The notes beneath the pieces are model-generated. The model was given only the letters and a program-made list of their open reading frames with translations. It ran no database searches and was not told the origin of the DNA. A DNA stretch of 64,000 bases, taken from contig CAWADP010000009.1 of the NCBI GenBank assembly GCA_963780805.1, positions 1 through 64,000 on the forward strand, in the 5' to 3' direction. Within the stretch, counting starts at the first letter, position 1. Every line of letters starts with the position of its first letter. Positions 1 through 9,427 of the stretch are shown one piece after another. The stretch comes from JASHVB01 sp963780805. Lineage in GTDB: Bacteria > Pseudomonadota > Alphaproteobacteria > Acetobacterales > Acetobacteraceae. A program made the translations under genes and the position numbers.

Positions 1-841
1 CCGCCGAGCTGGACATGTGTCGGTCGCAGTGCCCCGCTGCCGCAGGCGATCGTCAGCCGGTCATCCAGCACGGTTCCCGGCCGGCCCGCCCCTTCCGCCA
101 GTTCCGCCGCCAGCACCTTCAGCACGCCGTCCTGCAGCGAGGTGAACGTGCCCGGCCAGGGATCGAGCGCCCGCACCCGCCGTTCGATGGACGCCGCATC
201 CTGCGTCCAGTCGATCCGCCCGTCCTCGCGCGTCAGCTTCGGCGCGTAGGTCGCGCCCTCGGCCGGCTGCGGCACCGGCGGCGGCGCTTCTTCCAGCGCC
301 CGCAGGATCAGCCGCGCGCCCAGCGGCGCCAGCACGTCGTGCAGCGCTGCCGCACGTGGTAGCGGCGCCGATCGGCACCGCCTCGCGCAGCAGCATCGGG
401 CCGGTGTCCAGCCCGGCGTCCATCTGCATGATGGTGACGCCGGTTTCCGCGTCGCCGGCCAGGATCGCGGCCTGGATCGGCGCGGCGCCGCGCCAGCGCG
501 GCAGCAGGCTGGCGTGGATGTTGAGGCAGCCGCGCCGCGGCGCATCCAGCATCGGCGGCGGCAGGATCAGCCCGTAGGCCGCGACCACCGCCGCATCCAG
601 CGCCGAGCGCCGCGAACGCCGCCTGCGCCGCCGCGTCGCTCCGCAGCCGCGCCGGCGTGCGCACCTCCAGCCCGAGCGCCTCGGCCGCCCGCGTGCACCG
701 GCGCAGCGCTGCACCGCCTGCCCGCGCCCGGCGGGCCGCGGCGGCTGGCAATACACCGCGGCGATCGTCGTGCCCGGCCTCGTGCAGCGCCCGCAGCGCC
801 GGCACGGCGAAATCCGGGCTGCCCATGAAGGCGAGCCGCAT
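1..841 (-). CDS. fmt: methionyl-tRNA formyltransferase, 3' end cut by window, frameshifted
   Basis: Transfers a formyl group from 10-formyl-THF to initiator Met-tRNA in the cytoplasm. The N-terminus MRLAFMGSPDFAVPALRAL is typical of Fmt. In another register come NIHASLLPRWRGAAPIQ, with the catalytic Asn and His, and then MDAGLDTGPML, with the catalytic Asp. No single frame covers the gene: the register changes at about 765, again near 600-620 and again near 350. Because all family motifs are present in order, I read this as one gene damaged by indels in the sequence. It starts 9 bases after the def stop codon, the usual def-fmt operon order. The C-terminal domain runs off the left edge. Confidence 0.85.
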
Positions 842-850
842 CGGCCGCGC

Positions 851-1424
851 CTACTTCTCCTCGCTCTTCTGCCGCTGCTCCTTGGCGAGCCGGCGCATGA
901 TGATGTTGCGCTTCAGCGCGGACAGGTGATCGACGAACAGCACGCCGTCCAGGTGGTCGATCTCGTGCTGCAGGCAGGCGGCGAGCAAGCCCGTCGGCCT
1001 CGACCTCCCGCCGCGCGCCGGTCTCGTCGAGGTAGCGCACCTTCACCCGCGCCGGCCGCGTCACCTCGGCATACTGGCCGGGCAGCGACAGGCAGCCTTC
1101 CTCGCGGGTGGCCAGTTCCTTGGCCTGGGCGACGATCTCCGGGTTGATCAGCGTGATCGGCGCAGGCTTGTCGTCCGGCATCAGGTCGATGGTGATGACG
1201 CGCAGACGTGGCCCACCTGCGGCGCCGCCAGGCCGATGCCGGGCGCCCGATACATCGCGGCGAACATGCGCGGCACCAGCTCGCGCACCGCGGCTCGTCG
1301 GCCGGGCCGACCGGGCGGCACGCGCCTTCAGCAGCGGGTGCGGCGCGATCAGGATCGGCAGCGTCTCGGAGGCGTCCGGCGGTGCGGGCGCAGTCAGCGG
1401 CGCGGTGATGGGCATGGCATCCAT
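851..1424 (-). CDS. def: peptide deformylase, frameshifted
   Basis: Metalloenzyme that removes the N-formyl group from nascent proteins. The three family motifs are all present but lie in different registers: PGIGLAAPQVG near 1205-1237, EEGCLSLPG near 1085-1111, and HEIDHLDGVLF near 935-968, whose two His bind the metal together with the Cys of motif 2. The gene ends in a lysine-rich tail (KEQRQKSEEK) at the TAG read at 851-853. The start is the ATG at 1424; a second in-frame ATG lies 9 bases later (1415). Upstream partner of fmt. Length, about 190 codons, is normal once the frame changes are repaired. Confidence 0.86.
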
Positions 1425-1633
1425 GGTTGCGCATGTAGCTTTCCGCCCGCCCAGATCAACGGATTCGCCCGCGGCCGGTCAATCCCGCGCGACGGGGACT
1501 CGGCCGTTCACCGCCCGGGTCGCCTCTTGGTCACGATGGCCGCCCCCCTTGCAACCGGTCCGGCTGCCAAGATGTTGCGCAGCCGGGATGCCGGATCGGG
1601 TCCCGGCCACCGCTTCGCTCTGAGGAGGGGGCC

Positions 1634-2116
1634 ATGACCACCCGCATGTTCACGTCGCCGCTGTTCCTGGGCTTCGACCATCTCGAGCAGATGCTCGAGC
1701 GGGCCGCCAAGACGTCGTCGGACGGCTACCCGCCGTACAACATCGAGCAAACCAGCCCGACCGGGCTGCGCATCACGCTCGCTGTGGCCGGGTTCACCAT
1801 GGACGACCTGCAGATCACCCAGGAGGACAACCAGTTGGTGATCCGCGGCCGCCAGACCGACGATGCGCAGGGGCGCGTGTTCCTGCATCGCGGCATCGCC
1901 GCGCGGCAGTTCCAGCGGGCCTTCGTGCTGGCGGAGGGGATCGAGGTGAAGGGCGCCTGGCTGGACAACGGCCTGCTGCACATCGACCTCGCCCGGCCGC
2001 AGCCGGAGCCGCGGGTCAAGACGATCCCGATCAACCGCGCCAACGCGGCTGGCGGGGGCAAGAGCAATGGGAGCGGCCGCACCAAGGTGGTCGAGAGCGA
2101 AGCGGAACCGGGCTGA
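1634..2116 (+). CDS. Hsp20 family small heat-shock protein
   Basis: Predicted cytoplasmic holdase chaperone of 160 residues. The alpha-crystallin domain covers about residues 35-140: the beta strands GLRITLAVAGFTMDDLQI and NQLVIRGRQ, the IbpA-like FLHRGIAARQFQRAF, and the final GLLHIDLARPQPE. The usual C-terminal I-x-I anchor is present as IPI near residue 143. A strong GGAGGGGG ribosome site sits just before the ATG. The downstream neighbour is a DUF1150 protein; this Hsp20-DUF1150 pair recurs in Alphaproteobacteria. No clear heat-shock operator or sigma-32 promoter was found by eye. Confidence 0.92.
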   Translation: MTTRMFTSPLFLGFDHLEQMLERAAKTSSDGYPPYNIEQTSPTGLRITLAVAGFTMDDLQITQEDNQLVIRGRQTDDAQGRVFLHRGIAARQFQRAFVLAEGIEVKGAWLDNGLLHIDLARPQPEPRVKTIPINRANAAGGGKSNGSGRTKVVESEAEPG

Positions 2117-2224
2117 AGTCCGGACGTCCGTTGGCAACGAGGCGGGAGCCGCAAAAGCGGTCCCGGAGACCTAGAACGGCCGGGTGCTCCAGGGGAGGCC
2201 CGAGCCGGAGAGGAGAACAGGACG

Positions 2225-2484
2225 ATGAATATGAATTCAACCGATCAGATGAACGAGATGACCCAACGCGGCCGGTCATGGTCGATGTGCGCAAGCTGTC
2301 GCCGGAGCAATTCGCCCAGCTTGGCATGGCGAAAGTGGCGTATGTGAAGCCGGTGATCGTCAACGGCAACGCTGGATTTGCCATCCACGCGGCAGACGGC
2401 ACGCCGATGGCGTTGGCGCCCGACCGGGAGGTGGCGATTGCCGCGATCGTCCAGCACGAGATGATGCCGGCGCTGGTGCACTGA
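2225..2484 (+). CDS. DUF1150 family protein, frameshifted near the 5' end
   Basis: Small alphaproteobacterial protein of unknown function, regularly encoded next to Hsp20. The conserved block VRKLSPEQFAQLGMAKVAYV, then VNGNAGFAIHAADGTP and the closing VQHEMMPALVH, matches the family. The best start is the ATG at 2225 behind a strong GGAGGAGAACAGG ribosome site, giving MNMNSTDQMNEMTQR. That frame does not continue into the conserved block, so a one-base change near 2260-2275 is needed. The alternative is the in-frame ATG at 2278, which lacks a ribosome site. Probably co-transcribed with the Hsp20 gene. Confidence 0.78.
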
Positions 2485-2527
2485 GCGCAGCGTTGCGCTG
2501 ACCAGCCCACTGGTCGCGCAGATCAGT

Positions 2528-2561
2528 CCAGTGGCTGATCAGTCCCCAGTGGCTGATCAGT
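2528..2561. repeat. two direct copies of a 16-base unit
   Basis: The unit CCAGTGGCTGATCAGT occurs at 2528-2543 and 2546-2561, and a related half copy precedes it near 2510. It lies in the gap between the DUF1150 gene and the convergent DUF429 gene. I see no function; its TGATCA core is palindromic. Nothing else was recognised in 2485-2711. Confidence 0.7.
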
Positions 2562-2711
2562 GCAGTGTAGGTGAGGTTGGAACGCCTTGTGGGCCCACAA
2601 GCGAGGGGCTGGGGGTGGTCGCCGGCAGCTATTTGCACCCGTCCGCAGCCCCTCCCACAAGGGCCCCACAAGGAAGCGGAGTTTCTACTTACACATCTGG
2701 CCCTTATGGCG

Positions 2712-3714
2712 TCAGGTCGCTGCTGATCCCATTAGGTCGTTGCTAACAGGCAATGCCGTCTGGCCCAGCACCCAGCCCTCCCAGTGGCGGATCCACGGGT
2801 CTTCAGGCGCCGTGCCCGGCCGATTTCCCGCCAGAACGTTCAGCACGCACAGCACCCCCAATACGCAGTCGAAGCGGTCCTCGCCGGCCGCGTCGGCGCC
2901 AAAGCCGTCGACTGCCAGCGGCCTGCAACGCCGGCTCGGCGGCGACCCCCAACCGCTGCATGGCGGCCAGCAGCGGCACGGACACCCCTACACGGTCGGC
3001 TTGGCGTCGTTTGCTGCCCTTCAGGCGGATGCCGAGATGGCGGAGCGCTTCCGCCGGGTAGGTCTCGGCCAGCGCCACCGAGCTTGGTGCGAGCAGCGAC
3101 AGGAAGGGGCCGACGAAGGGCCATAGCCGGACCGCCTCGCCGGCGGCGAGGGCCGGCAGCAGCATGTCCCGCCACGCAGCTATCGCCGCCTTGCCGGACT
3201 GATTGGCGCCAAGGGTCCAGAACACGGGGGCACCGGCTGGCCGTTCCGCGGTGGCGCGGTCGCATGCGCGCGAAAGGCCGGTGGCGGCGCCCAGCCCCAA
3301 CGCCGCAGCATGCGAGGCGCGCGTCATCCCGGCGATGCCTCGGGCCGGATAGAACGGGCGGTCGGGCGCCAGTTCCTCCAGCGTCGCGCAGACCCGGAAG
3401 AAGTCCGGCCAGTTCCGGGCGGCGTGCAGGAACTGCAGGAAGTCCGCCTCCGGCCGCTGTGCCGCGTAGGCGCGCGGCACCCCGAGCGGCAGATCGACGC
3501 CGAGGGCGACCGGCCCGCCACCGGCTTCGTCGCGCAGCCGTGCGAGGAACGTCGTCACGTCGCCGACCGGACGCGGCGGTCCGAGCACCCATTGGCCGGG
3601 GCGGCGGCACGCCACCGCCACCCAGCGCTTGCGCGGATCGATGCTCCAGTCCGCGTGCGCGGCGAGTGCGGCCGGCGACGCCGGTGCGGTGTCGTCGGGG
3701 GAGTTGGCGATCAT
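2712..3714 (-). CDS. DUF429 domain-containing protein, frameshifted near the 3' end
   Basis: Predicted RNase H-like fold protein of unknown substrate. Recognisable family features are WVAVACRRPGQWVLGPP at the N-terminus, GVDLPLGVPRAYA near residue 95 with the acidic residue of the RNase H-like core, and ETYPAEALRHLGIRLKGSKR near 215-235. The frame is open from 3714 to about 2920. A one-base shift then restores a plausible family C-terminus, EDRFDCVLGVLCVLN followed by a Trp-rich tail, ending in TGA at 2712-2714. Total about 334 residues. No operon partner; it converges on the DUF1150 gene. Role unknown. Confidence 0.75.
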
Positions 3715-3894
3715 GGCCTGTCATCGCAGGGCGGCGGCGGCGAAGCTACCCCGATTGCCACGTCTGTCCGGCGCAGGACGTGGACATCCTCGGTTCGCGA
3801 CTGACCTGGCCAGATGACCGATGAGCCCGTAGACCGATCGCCCGGCGCAGGCCCATATGCCCAGGGCCTGCACCCGGTGACGTGCGCATTTTCT

Positions 3895-3924
3895 CGGAGA
3901 TTGCTTCGTTTCGTTCACAATGAC
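3895..3924. repeat. half copy of the dispersed TCATTGCGAG-type palindrome
   Basis: The stretch GAGATTGCTTCGTTTCG followed by TTCACAATGAC is one arm of the repeat seen complete at 38893, 57995 and 63356. It sits in the 3715-4005 gap between the divergent DUF429 and TauD genes. I see nothing else convincing in that gap. Confidence 0.65.
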
Positions 3925-4005
3925 GGATGCACCGGCGGTGACGGTGCGATGGACGGCTCGGCCCATGCCAATTAGCATCGCGCCGAAGCGTTCAGGAGGA
4001 GCGAA

Positions 4006-4929
4006 ATGCTGCAAATCGAGCCGACAGGCGCGGTGCTCGGCGCCACGGTTTACGGGATCGACCTCCGCCAGGACCTGGAGGGGCCGGTTTTCACGCGGGT
4101 TCTGCACGCGCTCGGGCATCACGGCGTGCTGCGGTTCCCAGACCAGGAACTCAGCGTCGGCGATGTGCAGCGGTTTTCCGAGCTGTTCGGCGAGATCCAG
4201 GGATCGATCAGCCGCCGCCCCGATCCCGACAAGATGGAGCACCCGAACGTTGGCATCCTGTCGAACCTCCGCCAGGACGGGAAATACGTCGGCAGCCCGG
4301 ACGCCGGCCAGGACTGGCACACCGACATGTCGTATCGCGACGTGATGGGGTTCGTGAACGTGCTGTACGGCATCCGCATCCCGCGCCGGGACGGCAAGCC
4401 TCTGGGCGGCACCGAGTTCGCCAACATGCACGCCGTCTACGACGCGCTGCCCTATGAGGTGAAGACGCGGTTGGACGGCACGACGGCGACGCACGACTTC
4501 GAAAAGTTCTGGGAGAACATGCGGCAGAACCACGCCAGCACGCGTCCCGCGCTGACCGACGAGCAACGCAGCCGTCGGCCTCCTGTGGTGCATCCGGTGT
4601 TCCTTCCGCATCCGATCACCGGCCGGAAGGTGCTGTACGCCAATCCCGGCTACACCACGCGCATCAACGAATTGTCGCCCGACGAAAGCGATGCGATGCT
4701 GCAATTCCTGTTCGACTTCCAGCTCCAGCCGCGGTTCCGCTGGACGCATGCGTGGACGGAGAACGATCTGCTGATCTGGGATCACCTGGGCACGATCCAT
4801 CGTGCCATCGCCGATTACGGCCCGGACGAGATCCGGCTGATCCGGCGTTGCCAGGTGATGGCGACCAAGGTGTTCGACCAGGCCTTCCTGCGCCCAGTGC
4901 GGGAACTGGCCATCGCAGAGGCGGACTGA
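4006..4929 (+). CDS. TauD/TfdA family 2-oxoglutarate-dependent dioxygenase
   Basis: Non-haem Fe(II) dioxygenase, 307 residues, normal family length. Iron ligands are visible: H105 and D107 in WHTDMSY and H265 in WDHLGTIHRAIADY, with a 2-oxoglutarate-binding Arg expected in RLIRR near 277-281. The start is fixed by AGGAGGAGCGAA directly before the ATG. Only 3 bases separate it from the downstream FAH-family gene, and a molybdenum hydroxylase follows, so this looks like a small catabolic operon. The substrate cannot be read from sequence; taurine or an aromatic or alkoxy acid are family possibilities. Confidence 0.9.
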   Translation: MLQIEPTGAVLGATVYGIDLRQDLEGPVFTRVLHALGHHGVLRFPDQELSVGDVQRFSELFGEIQGSISRRPDPDKMEHPNVGILSNLRQDGKYVGSPDAGQDWHTDMSYRDVMGFVNVLYGIRIPRRDGKPLGGTEFANMHAVYDALPYEVKTRLDGTTATHDFEKFWENMRQNHASTRPALTDEQRSRRPPVVHPVFLPHPITGRKVLYANPGYTTRINELSPDESDAMLQFLFDFQLQPRFRWTHAWTENDLLIWDHLGTIHRAIADYGPDEIRLIRRCQVMATKVFDQAFLRPVRELAIAEAD

Positions 4930-4932
4930 ACA

Positions 4933-5718
4933 ATGCGCTGGATCAGGTTTTCTACCGCTGGCCGGACGGCCTATGGCTCGCTGGATGGCGACACCGTAAC
5001 GGAGATCACCGGTGAGCCGTGGGGCTCCCACGCGCCGGCCGGCAACAAGTATCGCTTGGGGGATGTGACGCTGGAAGTGCCGGTGGTCCCGCGCACGTTC
5101 TACTGTGCCGGCATCAACTACGCGGCGCATATCCGCGAGATGGCGGCCAAGCGCGGCGTAGAACCGGTGTTTCCGGAAAAGGCGGACATCGGCTACCGCG
5201 CCAATAACGCGCTGATCGCGCACGGCCAGAATGTGGTGATCCCGGCCGACGCGACCGAGAAGGTGAACTACGAAGGCGAGCTGGTCGTGGTGATCGGCAA
5301 GCAGGTGAAGCACCTGTCGAACGCCGACGCGATGTCCTGCGTCTTCGGCTACACCATTGGCAACGACGTCAGCGAGCGCACGTGGCAGCGCGGCGACCGC
5401 ACCTTCTGGCGCGGCAAGAATGCCGACACGTTCAAGCCGATGGGACCGTGGATCGACACCGACGCCGGCCTGGACGCGATGACCACCATCGTCCGGGTCA
5501 ACGGCGCCGAGAGCCTGCGCTTTAAGACCAACGACATGATCTTCGACATCCCGACCTACATCGCGGCCATGACGCGATACCTGACGCTGTATCCGGGCGA
5601 CGTGATCTGGATGGGCACCGATGGCACGTCGCCCGATCTGAAGCACGGCGATGTGGTGGAGGTGGAGATCACCGGCCTCGGGGTGCTGCGCAATCCGTTC
5701 GTGCGCGCGACCGCCTGA
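4933..5718 (+). CDS. fumarylacetoacetate hydrolase (FAH) family protein
   Basis: 261-residue single-domain member of the FAH superfamily, which cleaves or decarboxylates oxo-acids with a divalent metal. Metal ligands are expected at E114 and E116 (NYEGELVVV) and D145 (GYTIGNDVSERTWQ). FYCAGINYAAHIREM near residue 57 is the family entry motif. It follows the dioxygenase by 3 bases and precedes the molybdenum hydroxylase by 9, consistent with ring-cleavage or 2-oxo acid catabolism. The exact reaction (hydrolase, isomerase or decarboxylase) is not resolvable. Confidence 0.88.
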   Translation: MRWIRFSTAGRTAYGSLDGDTVTEITGEPWGSHAPAGNKYRLGDVTLEVPVVPRTFYCAGINYAAHIREMAAKRGVEPVFPEKADIGYRANNALIAHGQNVVIPADATEKVNYEGELVVVIGKQVKHLSNADAMSCVFGYTIGNDVSERTWQRGDRTFWRGKNADTFKPMGPWIDTDAGLDAMTTIVRVNGAESLRFKTNDMIFDIPTYIAAMTRYLTLYPGDVIWMGTDGTSPDLKHGDVVEVEITGLGVLRNPFVRATA

Positions 5719-5727
5719 CGCGGTGGG

Positions 5728-8220
5728 GTGGTGGTGCCGCAGACACCGTCCGAGCAGTACCGGGGCGCTGGCGGATCGCTGGCCCGGACGGAGGACCATG
5801 GGCACGGTGGCGTCGGCGCATCGCTGCGCCGAACGGGCGAACACACGCATCGGGGCGTCGGGGCGTCGCTGCGCCGGACGGAGGATAATCGCCACCTGCG
5901 CGGCCGTGGCGAGTTCGTTGCCGACATCGTTCTGCGCGGCACGCAGGAGGTGGTGTTCGTCCGCAGCCCGCATGCCCATGCTCGGATCCGCTCGATCGCG
6001 GTTCCGCCCGAGGCGCGCGCCCGGGTCTTCACCGCCGCCGACCTGCCGCAGATCAAGCCGATCCGCGTGGTGACGCAGGCGGCGGGGGCGCGGTCGCCGC
6101 CCTGGCCGGTGCTGGCGACCGACAAGGTGCGCTTCGTCGGCGAGGCCATCGCCGCCTGCGTTGCACCGACCCGCGCCGAGGCCCTGGACCTCGCCGCTGC
6201 CGTCACCGTCGAGTACGAACCTCTGTCGGCTGTGGTCGATGCGGTGGCCGCACGCAACGTCGCCCCTGCCCGGCCCAATACCGCTTCCACCCTGCCAAAC
6301 AACACCCCCGCCCTGGTGCACGATTCCTTCGGCGACAACCTGTTCCAGGAGCGAACCATTACCGCCGGCGACATCGATGCCGCCGCGCGCGCCGCCGCCA
6401 TCACCGTGCGTCGCGAGTACCGCATGCACCGCCAGTCCGGCGCGCCGATGGAGTGTCGCGGCGTGCTGGCCCACCGCGACCACCGGCTGGACGAGGTCGT
6501 GGTGCATGCCTCCACCCAGACGCCGCACACGCTGCGCGTCGCGCTTGGCGAGCTACTGGGGATCGAGCAACGCCGCATCCGCGTGGTGGCGCCAGACGTC
6601 GGCGGTGGCTTCGGACCAAAGGCGCGGCTGTATCCCGAGGAGATCGTGCTGACCGCGCTGGCGATGGTGCTCGACCACCCGGTGCGCTGGATCGAGGACC
6701 GCGGCGAGCACTTGCTGACCGCTGCGCATAGCCGGGACCACCATTACGTCGTCACCGCCTATGTCGACGCCGCCGGCCGGATCCTGGGCATCGACTGCGA
6801 CATCACCGTCGATGCGGGCGCCTATGGGTTGTGGCCGCAAGGCCCGTATCAGGAGGCCAACATGGCGGCGCGCTGCCTGCCCGGGCCGTATACGATCCAG
6901 CACTACCGTGCCCGCACCTGGACCGTGGCCACCAACAAGGCGCCGATCGGCCCGTATCGCGGCGTCGGCCGCCCCGGCGCCTGCTTCGCCATCGAGCGCA
7001 CCATCGACGAAGTCGCTCGGGCCGTCGGCCGTGATCCGGTGGAGGTGCGGATCGACAACATGATCCGGCCGGAGCAAATGCCCTACGTGTCGGCGACCGG
7101 CATGCGCTACGACAACGGCGACTATCCCAGCAGCGTACGGCTGTGCGCCGAGCTGTTGGACCTGCCGGGCGTGCGCGAACGACAGCGCCGGGGCGAGGCC
7201 GACGGGCGGCTGATCGGCATCGGCTTCGCCAGCTTTACCGAGCAAACCGCGCACGGCGCTGCGGAGTTCGCGCAGCGGGGCGCCTCGGTCATCCCCGGCT
7301 TCGAAAGCTGCACCGCGCGCATCCTGACCGATGGCAGCATGGTACTGATGGTCGGCATCCAGTCGCACGGCCAGGGGTTGGAAACGGCGCTGTCGCAGAT
7401 CGTCTGCGAGGAACTGGGGATCGATCCGTCGCGCGTCTCGGTGCGGCACGGCGATACCGAGAGCACGGCGTTCGGCTTCGGCACCTTCGCCTCGCGCAGC
7501 ATGGTGATGTCGGGCGGCGCCGTGGCGCGCGCGAGCAGGGTGCTGCGGGAGAAGCTGGTACGGATCGGCGCGCACCTGCTGCAATGCGACCCGGCGGAGG
7601 CTCAGTGCGAAGGTGGCGCGGTAGTGGGGCCGGCCGGGTCGGTGTCGATCGCAGAAATCGCCACCGTCGCGCATCTGCGCATGCATGAGCTGCCGCCCGG
7701 CGTCGAGCCTCTGCTGGAGGCGGTCGCGACCTATGAGCCGGCGGTGAGCACGGGCGTCTATTCATACGCGACGCATGGCGCGGTGGTGGCGGTGGATGTC
7801 GAGACCGGCGCGGTGGAGTTGCTCGATTTCGCGGTGGCCGAGGACTGCGGGACGATGGTCAACCCGATGCTGGTAGAGGGGCAGATCCGCGGCGGCGTGG
7901 TGCAGGGTATCGGCACCGCTCTATGCGAAGCGATTCCGTACGATGCAGAGGGGCAACCGCTGGCGGGGTCGTTTCTTGACTACCACATGCCGTGGGCGGG
8001 GGAGTTGCCGGCAATTCGGATCGGGCATTTGCACACGGCGGCGACGGCGACCGAATACGGGATGAAGGGGATGGGGGAAGGGGGCGCGGTGGCGCCTCCG
8101 GCGGCGATTGCGAATGCGGTGCGGGACGCCCTGGCGGCAGTCGGTGGGGCCGAGGTGAATGAGACGCCAATTACGGGGGAGAGGGTGCGGGGGGCGATTG
8201 GTAAGGCAATGGGCGAGTAG
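5728..8220 (+). CDS. xanthine dehydrogenase family molybdopterin-binding subunit
   Basis: Large catalytic subunit of a molybdenum hydroxylase, 830 residues (CoxL/XdhB-like). Visible are RTEDNRHLRGRGEFVADI at about residues 50-67, the Mo-pterin motif DVGGGFGPKARLYPEE, GPYRGVGRPGACFAIER, and the C-terminal GMKGMGEGGAVAPP, whose Glu at about residue 784 is the catalytic base of the family. The start is GTG at 5728. The N-terminus carries three copies of a 15-residue unit duplicating the RTED motif. No 2Fe-2S or FAD subunit gene is adjacent, so partners must be elsewhere or the enzyme uses another acceptor. The substrate is unknown. Confidence 0.9.
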   Translation: MVVPQTPSEQYRGAGGSLARTEDHGHGGVGASLRRTGEHTHRGVGASLRRTEDNRHLRGRGEFVADIVLRGTQEVVFVRSPHAHARIRSIAVPPEARARVFTAADLPQIKPIRVVTQAAGARSPPWPVLATDKVRFVGEAIAACVAPTRAEALDLAAAVTVEYEPLSAVVDAVAARNVAPARPNTASTLPNNTPALVHDSFGDNLFQERTITAGDIDAAARAAAITVRREYRMHRQSGAPMECRGVLAHRDHRLDEVVVHASTQTPHTLRVALGELLGIEQRRIRVVAPDVGGGFGPKARLYPEEIVLTALAMVLDHPVRWIEDRGEHLLTAAHSRDHHYVVTAYVDAAGRILGIDCDITVDAGAYGLWPQGPYQEANMAARCLPGPYTIQHYRARTWTVATNKAPIGPYRGVGRPGACFAIERTIDEVARAVGRDPVEVRIDNMIRPEQMPYVSATGMRYDNGDYPSSVRLCAELLDLPGVRERQRRGEADGRLIGIGFASFTEQTAHGAAEFAQRGASVIPGFESCTARILTDGSMVLMVGIQSHGQGLETALSQIVCEELGIDPSRVSVRHGDTESTAFGFGTFASRSMVMSGGAVARASRVLREKLVRIGAHLLQCDPAEAQCEGGAVVGPAGSVSIAEIATVAHLRMHELPPGVEPLLEAVATYEPAVSTGVYSYATHGAVVAVDVETGAVELLDFAVAEDCGTMVNPMLVEGQIRGGVVQGIGTALCEAIPYDAEGQPLAGSFLDYHMPWAGELPAIRIGHLHTAATATEYGMKGMGEGGAVAPPAAIANAVRDALAAVGGAEVNETPITGERVRGAIGKAMGE
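5764..5895 (+). repeat. three in-frame 42-45 base units at the N-terminus of the molybdenum hydroxylase
   Basis: Residues 13-56 read as three units: GAGGSLARTEDHGH, GGVGASLRRTGEHTH and RGVGASLRRTEDNRH. The last is the conserved family motif leading into LRGRGEF. The first two look like diverged upstream duplications, so the protein gains about 29 residues before its first domain. Confidence 0.8.
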
Positions 8221-8758
8221 GGAGATTAGCCACCGCTGACCGTGCTTGCCGGCGGGTGGTGCAGACCGCGGCAAACGATGGTGACCGGCCGATCCATTCG
8301 GGACACCCGAAGCATAGCGTGTGCGCTAACGCCGCCCGCAAGTCTTCGAGCCGCTGCCGGATATCGCCGTCCACGGTTGGACTTTCCATGGCTTGACAAA
8401 ATGCTGATCGGGTATCTGCGCACCACTGCGGCAGAGGCTTTCGACCGGAAACGGTGCGTTCGCTCGGTTTCCCCAGCCAGGCGCTGATGCACCTACGCCG
8501 CACGGAGCAGCGCCGGTCCAAGTGACGGCGGGTTCAACAAGAGATCGACGAGACGGGCTGTCAGCCGATCGGATGAGGCCGGACGATCTCGGTCCTTCGA
8601 TGACCGCGGTGCAGGAAGCCGGCGTACTGGGTCATGAAGAGACCCAGATCGCGATGTCGCTGACGCTGCTGCCGCGCACTTCGGCCGTAAAAGTGCCTAT
8701 CCCGCCTTGGCGCGGCTGCACTGCCGCTTCCAGCGTAGTCAATCTCCCGCAATTGCGA
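8221..8758. other. 538-base gap without a recognisable gene
   Basis: Between the molybdenum hydroxylase and the convergent PEP-CTERM gene. Short open frames exist on both strands but none resembles a known family, and none has a good ribosome site. A TTGACA hexamer at about 8394 has no matching -10 element. An N-terminus MLIGYLRT at 8401 faintly recalls serine resolvases but stops without any catalytic motif. Possibly eroded sequence. Confidence 0.5.
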
Positions 8759-9340
8759 TCAGGCGCCTCTGCGCCGGCGGATCAGGCCAAGCGCGCCGAC
8801 CCACGCTCCGAACAGTGCAAGCGAGGCCGGCTCCGGCACGACCGACGGGTCAAAGCTGACCATCACATTGAACCCGGAGTTGTCGTAGTGCGTGTAGCTG
8901 TCCGGGCCGTAGGAGAACAGGTTCACCTCGCCGCCGGTGCCGTTGACGAACAACAGGCCGCCGTTATCGATTATGGGGTCACTGTCCGGAAACAACAGGT
9001 TGTCATAAAGGAAGTACCCGGAAGGACTCGTCGCGGTTCCCGTGCCGTTGGGATTCGGCTGCAGCGTCAGCGTGCCCGCGATCGGGCCGCCCGACGTCGT
9101 GTCAGTTCCGGAAATCGCCAGCCACTCGCCCGGCGAGACCAGCTCGGCGGTCAGTAGCCCGCCGCCCGTCACGCCACCCCCGGCATACGAGAACTCAAAC
9201 TGCTCCGTTGCCCGTGCCGCCGGTGTCAAACCGGCAAAAAGCGCCAAGCCGACGACTGCCATCCAGAGGACCCGGATGACGTGAGGCGAACCGTAATCTC
9301 TTTTTTGGTCACGTTGACCAAATACAGCCATTCTGGCCAT
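8759..9340 (-). CDS. PEP-CTERM sorting domain-containing protein
   Basis: Predicted exosortase substrate, exported and then processed by XrtA. It has a signal peptide (WMAVVGLALFAGLTPAARA, cleavage after ARA), a beta-rich Gly/Thr/Asn-rich body, and a canonical C-terminal VPEPASLALFG motif followed by a hydrophobic segment and RRRR. I start it at the ATG at 9340, preceded by GGAGATTTTCG; a longer start at 9373 lacks a ribosome site. The XrtA gene lies about 4 kb away on the same strand. A sigma-54-like element is upstream. It is the only PEP-CTERM substrate in the window; its biological role (matrix or floc protein) is inferred from the family. Confidence 0.88.
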   Translation of the reverse strand: MARMAVFGQRDQKRDYGSPHVIRVLWMAVVGLALFAGLTPAARATEQFEFSYAGGGVTGGGLLTAELVSPGEWLAISGTDTTSGGPIAGTLTLQPNPNGTGTATSPSGYFLYDNLLFPDSDPIIDNGGLLFVNGTGGEVNLFSYGPDSYTHYDNSGFNVMVSFDPSVVPEPASLALFGAWVGALGLIRRRRGA

Positions 9341-9427
9341 CGAAAATCTCCAATCGCGACGTCTGGGGGTCACATAGCCGCGAAAACTCTACCTAAAAGT
9401 TGCAGTTACTGATTTCGATCAAAATTT

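Noticed and set aside
3721..6528. A 935-codon open frame on the minus strand
   Set aside because: It is antisense to three well-supported plus-strand genes (TauD, FAH, Mo hydroxylase), is full of Arg/His/Ala/Gly and has no domain. GC-rich codon usage keeps the opposite frame open.
8401..8487. MLIGYLRT start resembling a serine resolvase
   Set aside because: Only eight residues are similar, the catalytic Ser region and the rest are missing, and there is no transposon context.
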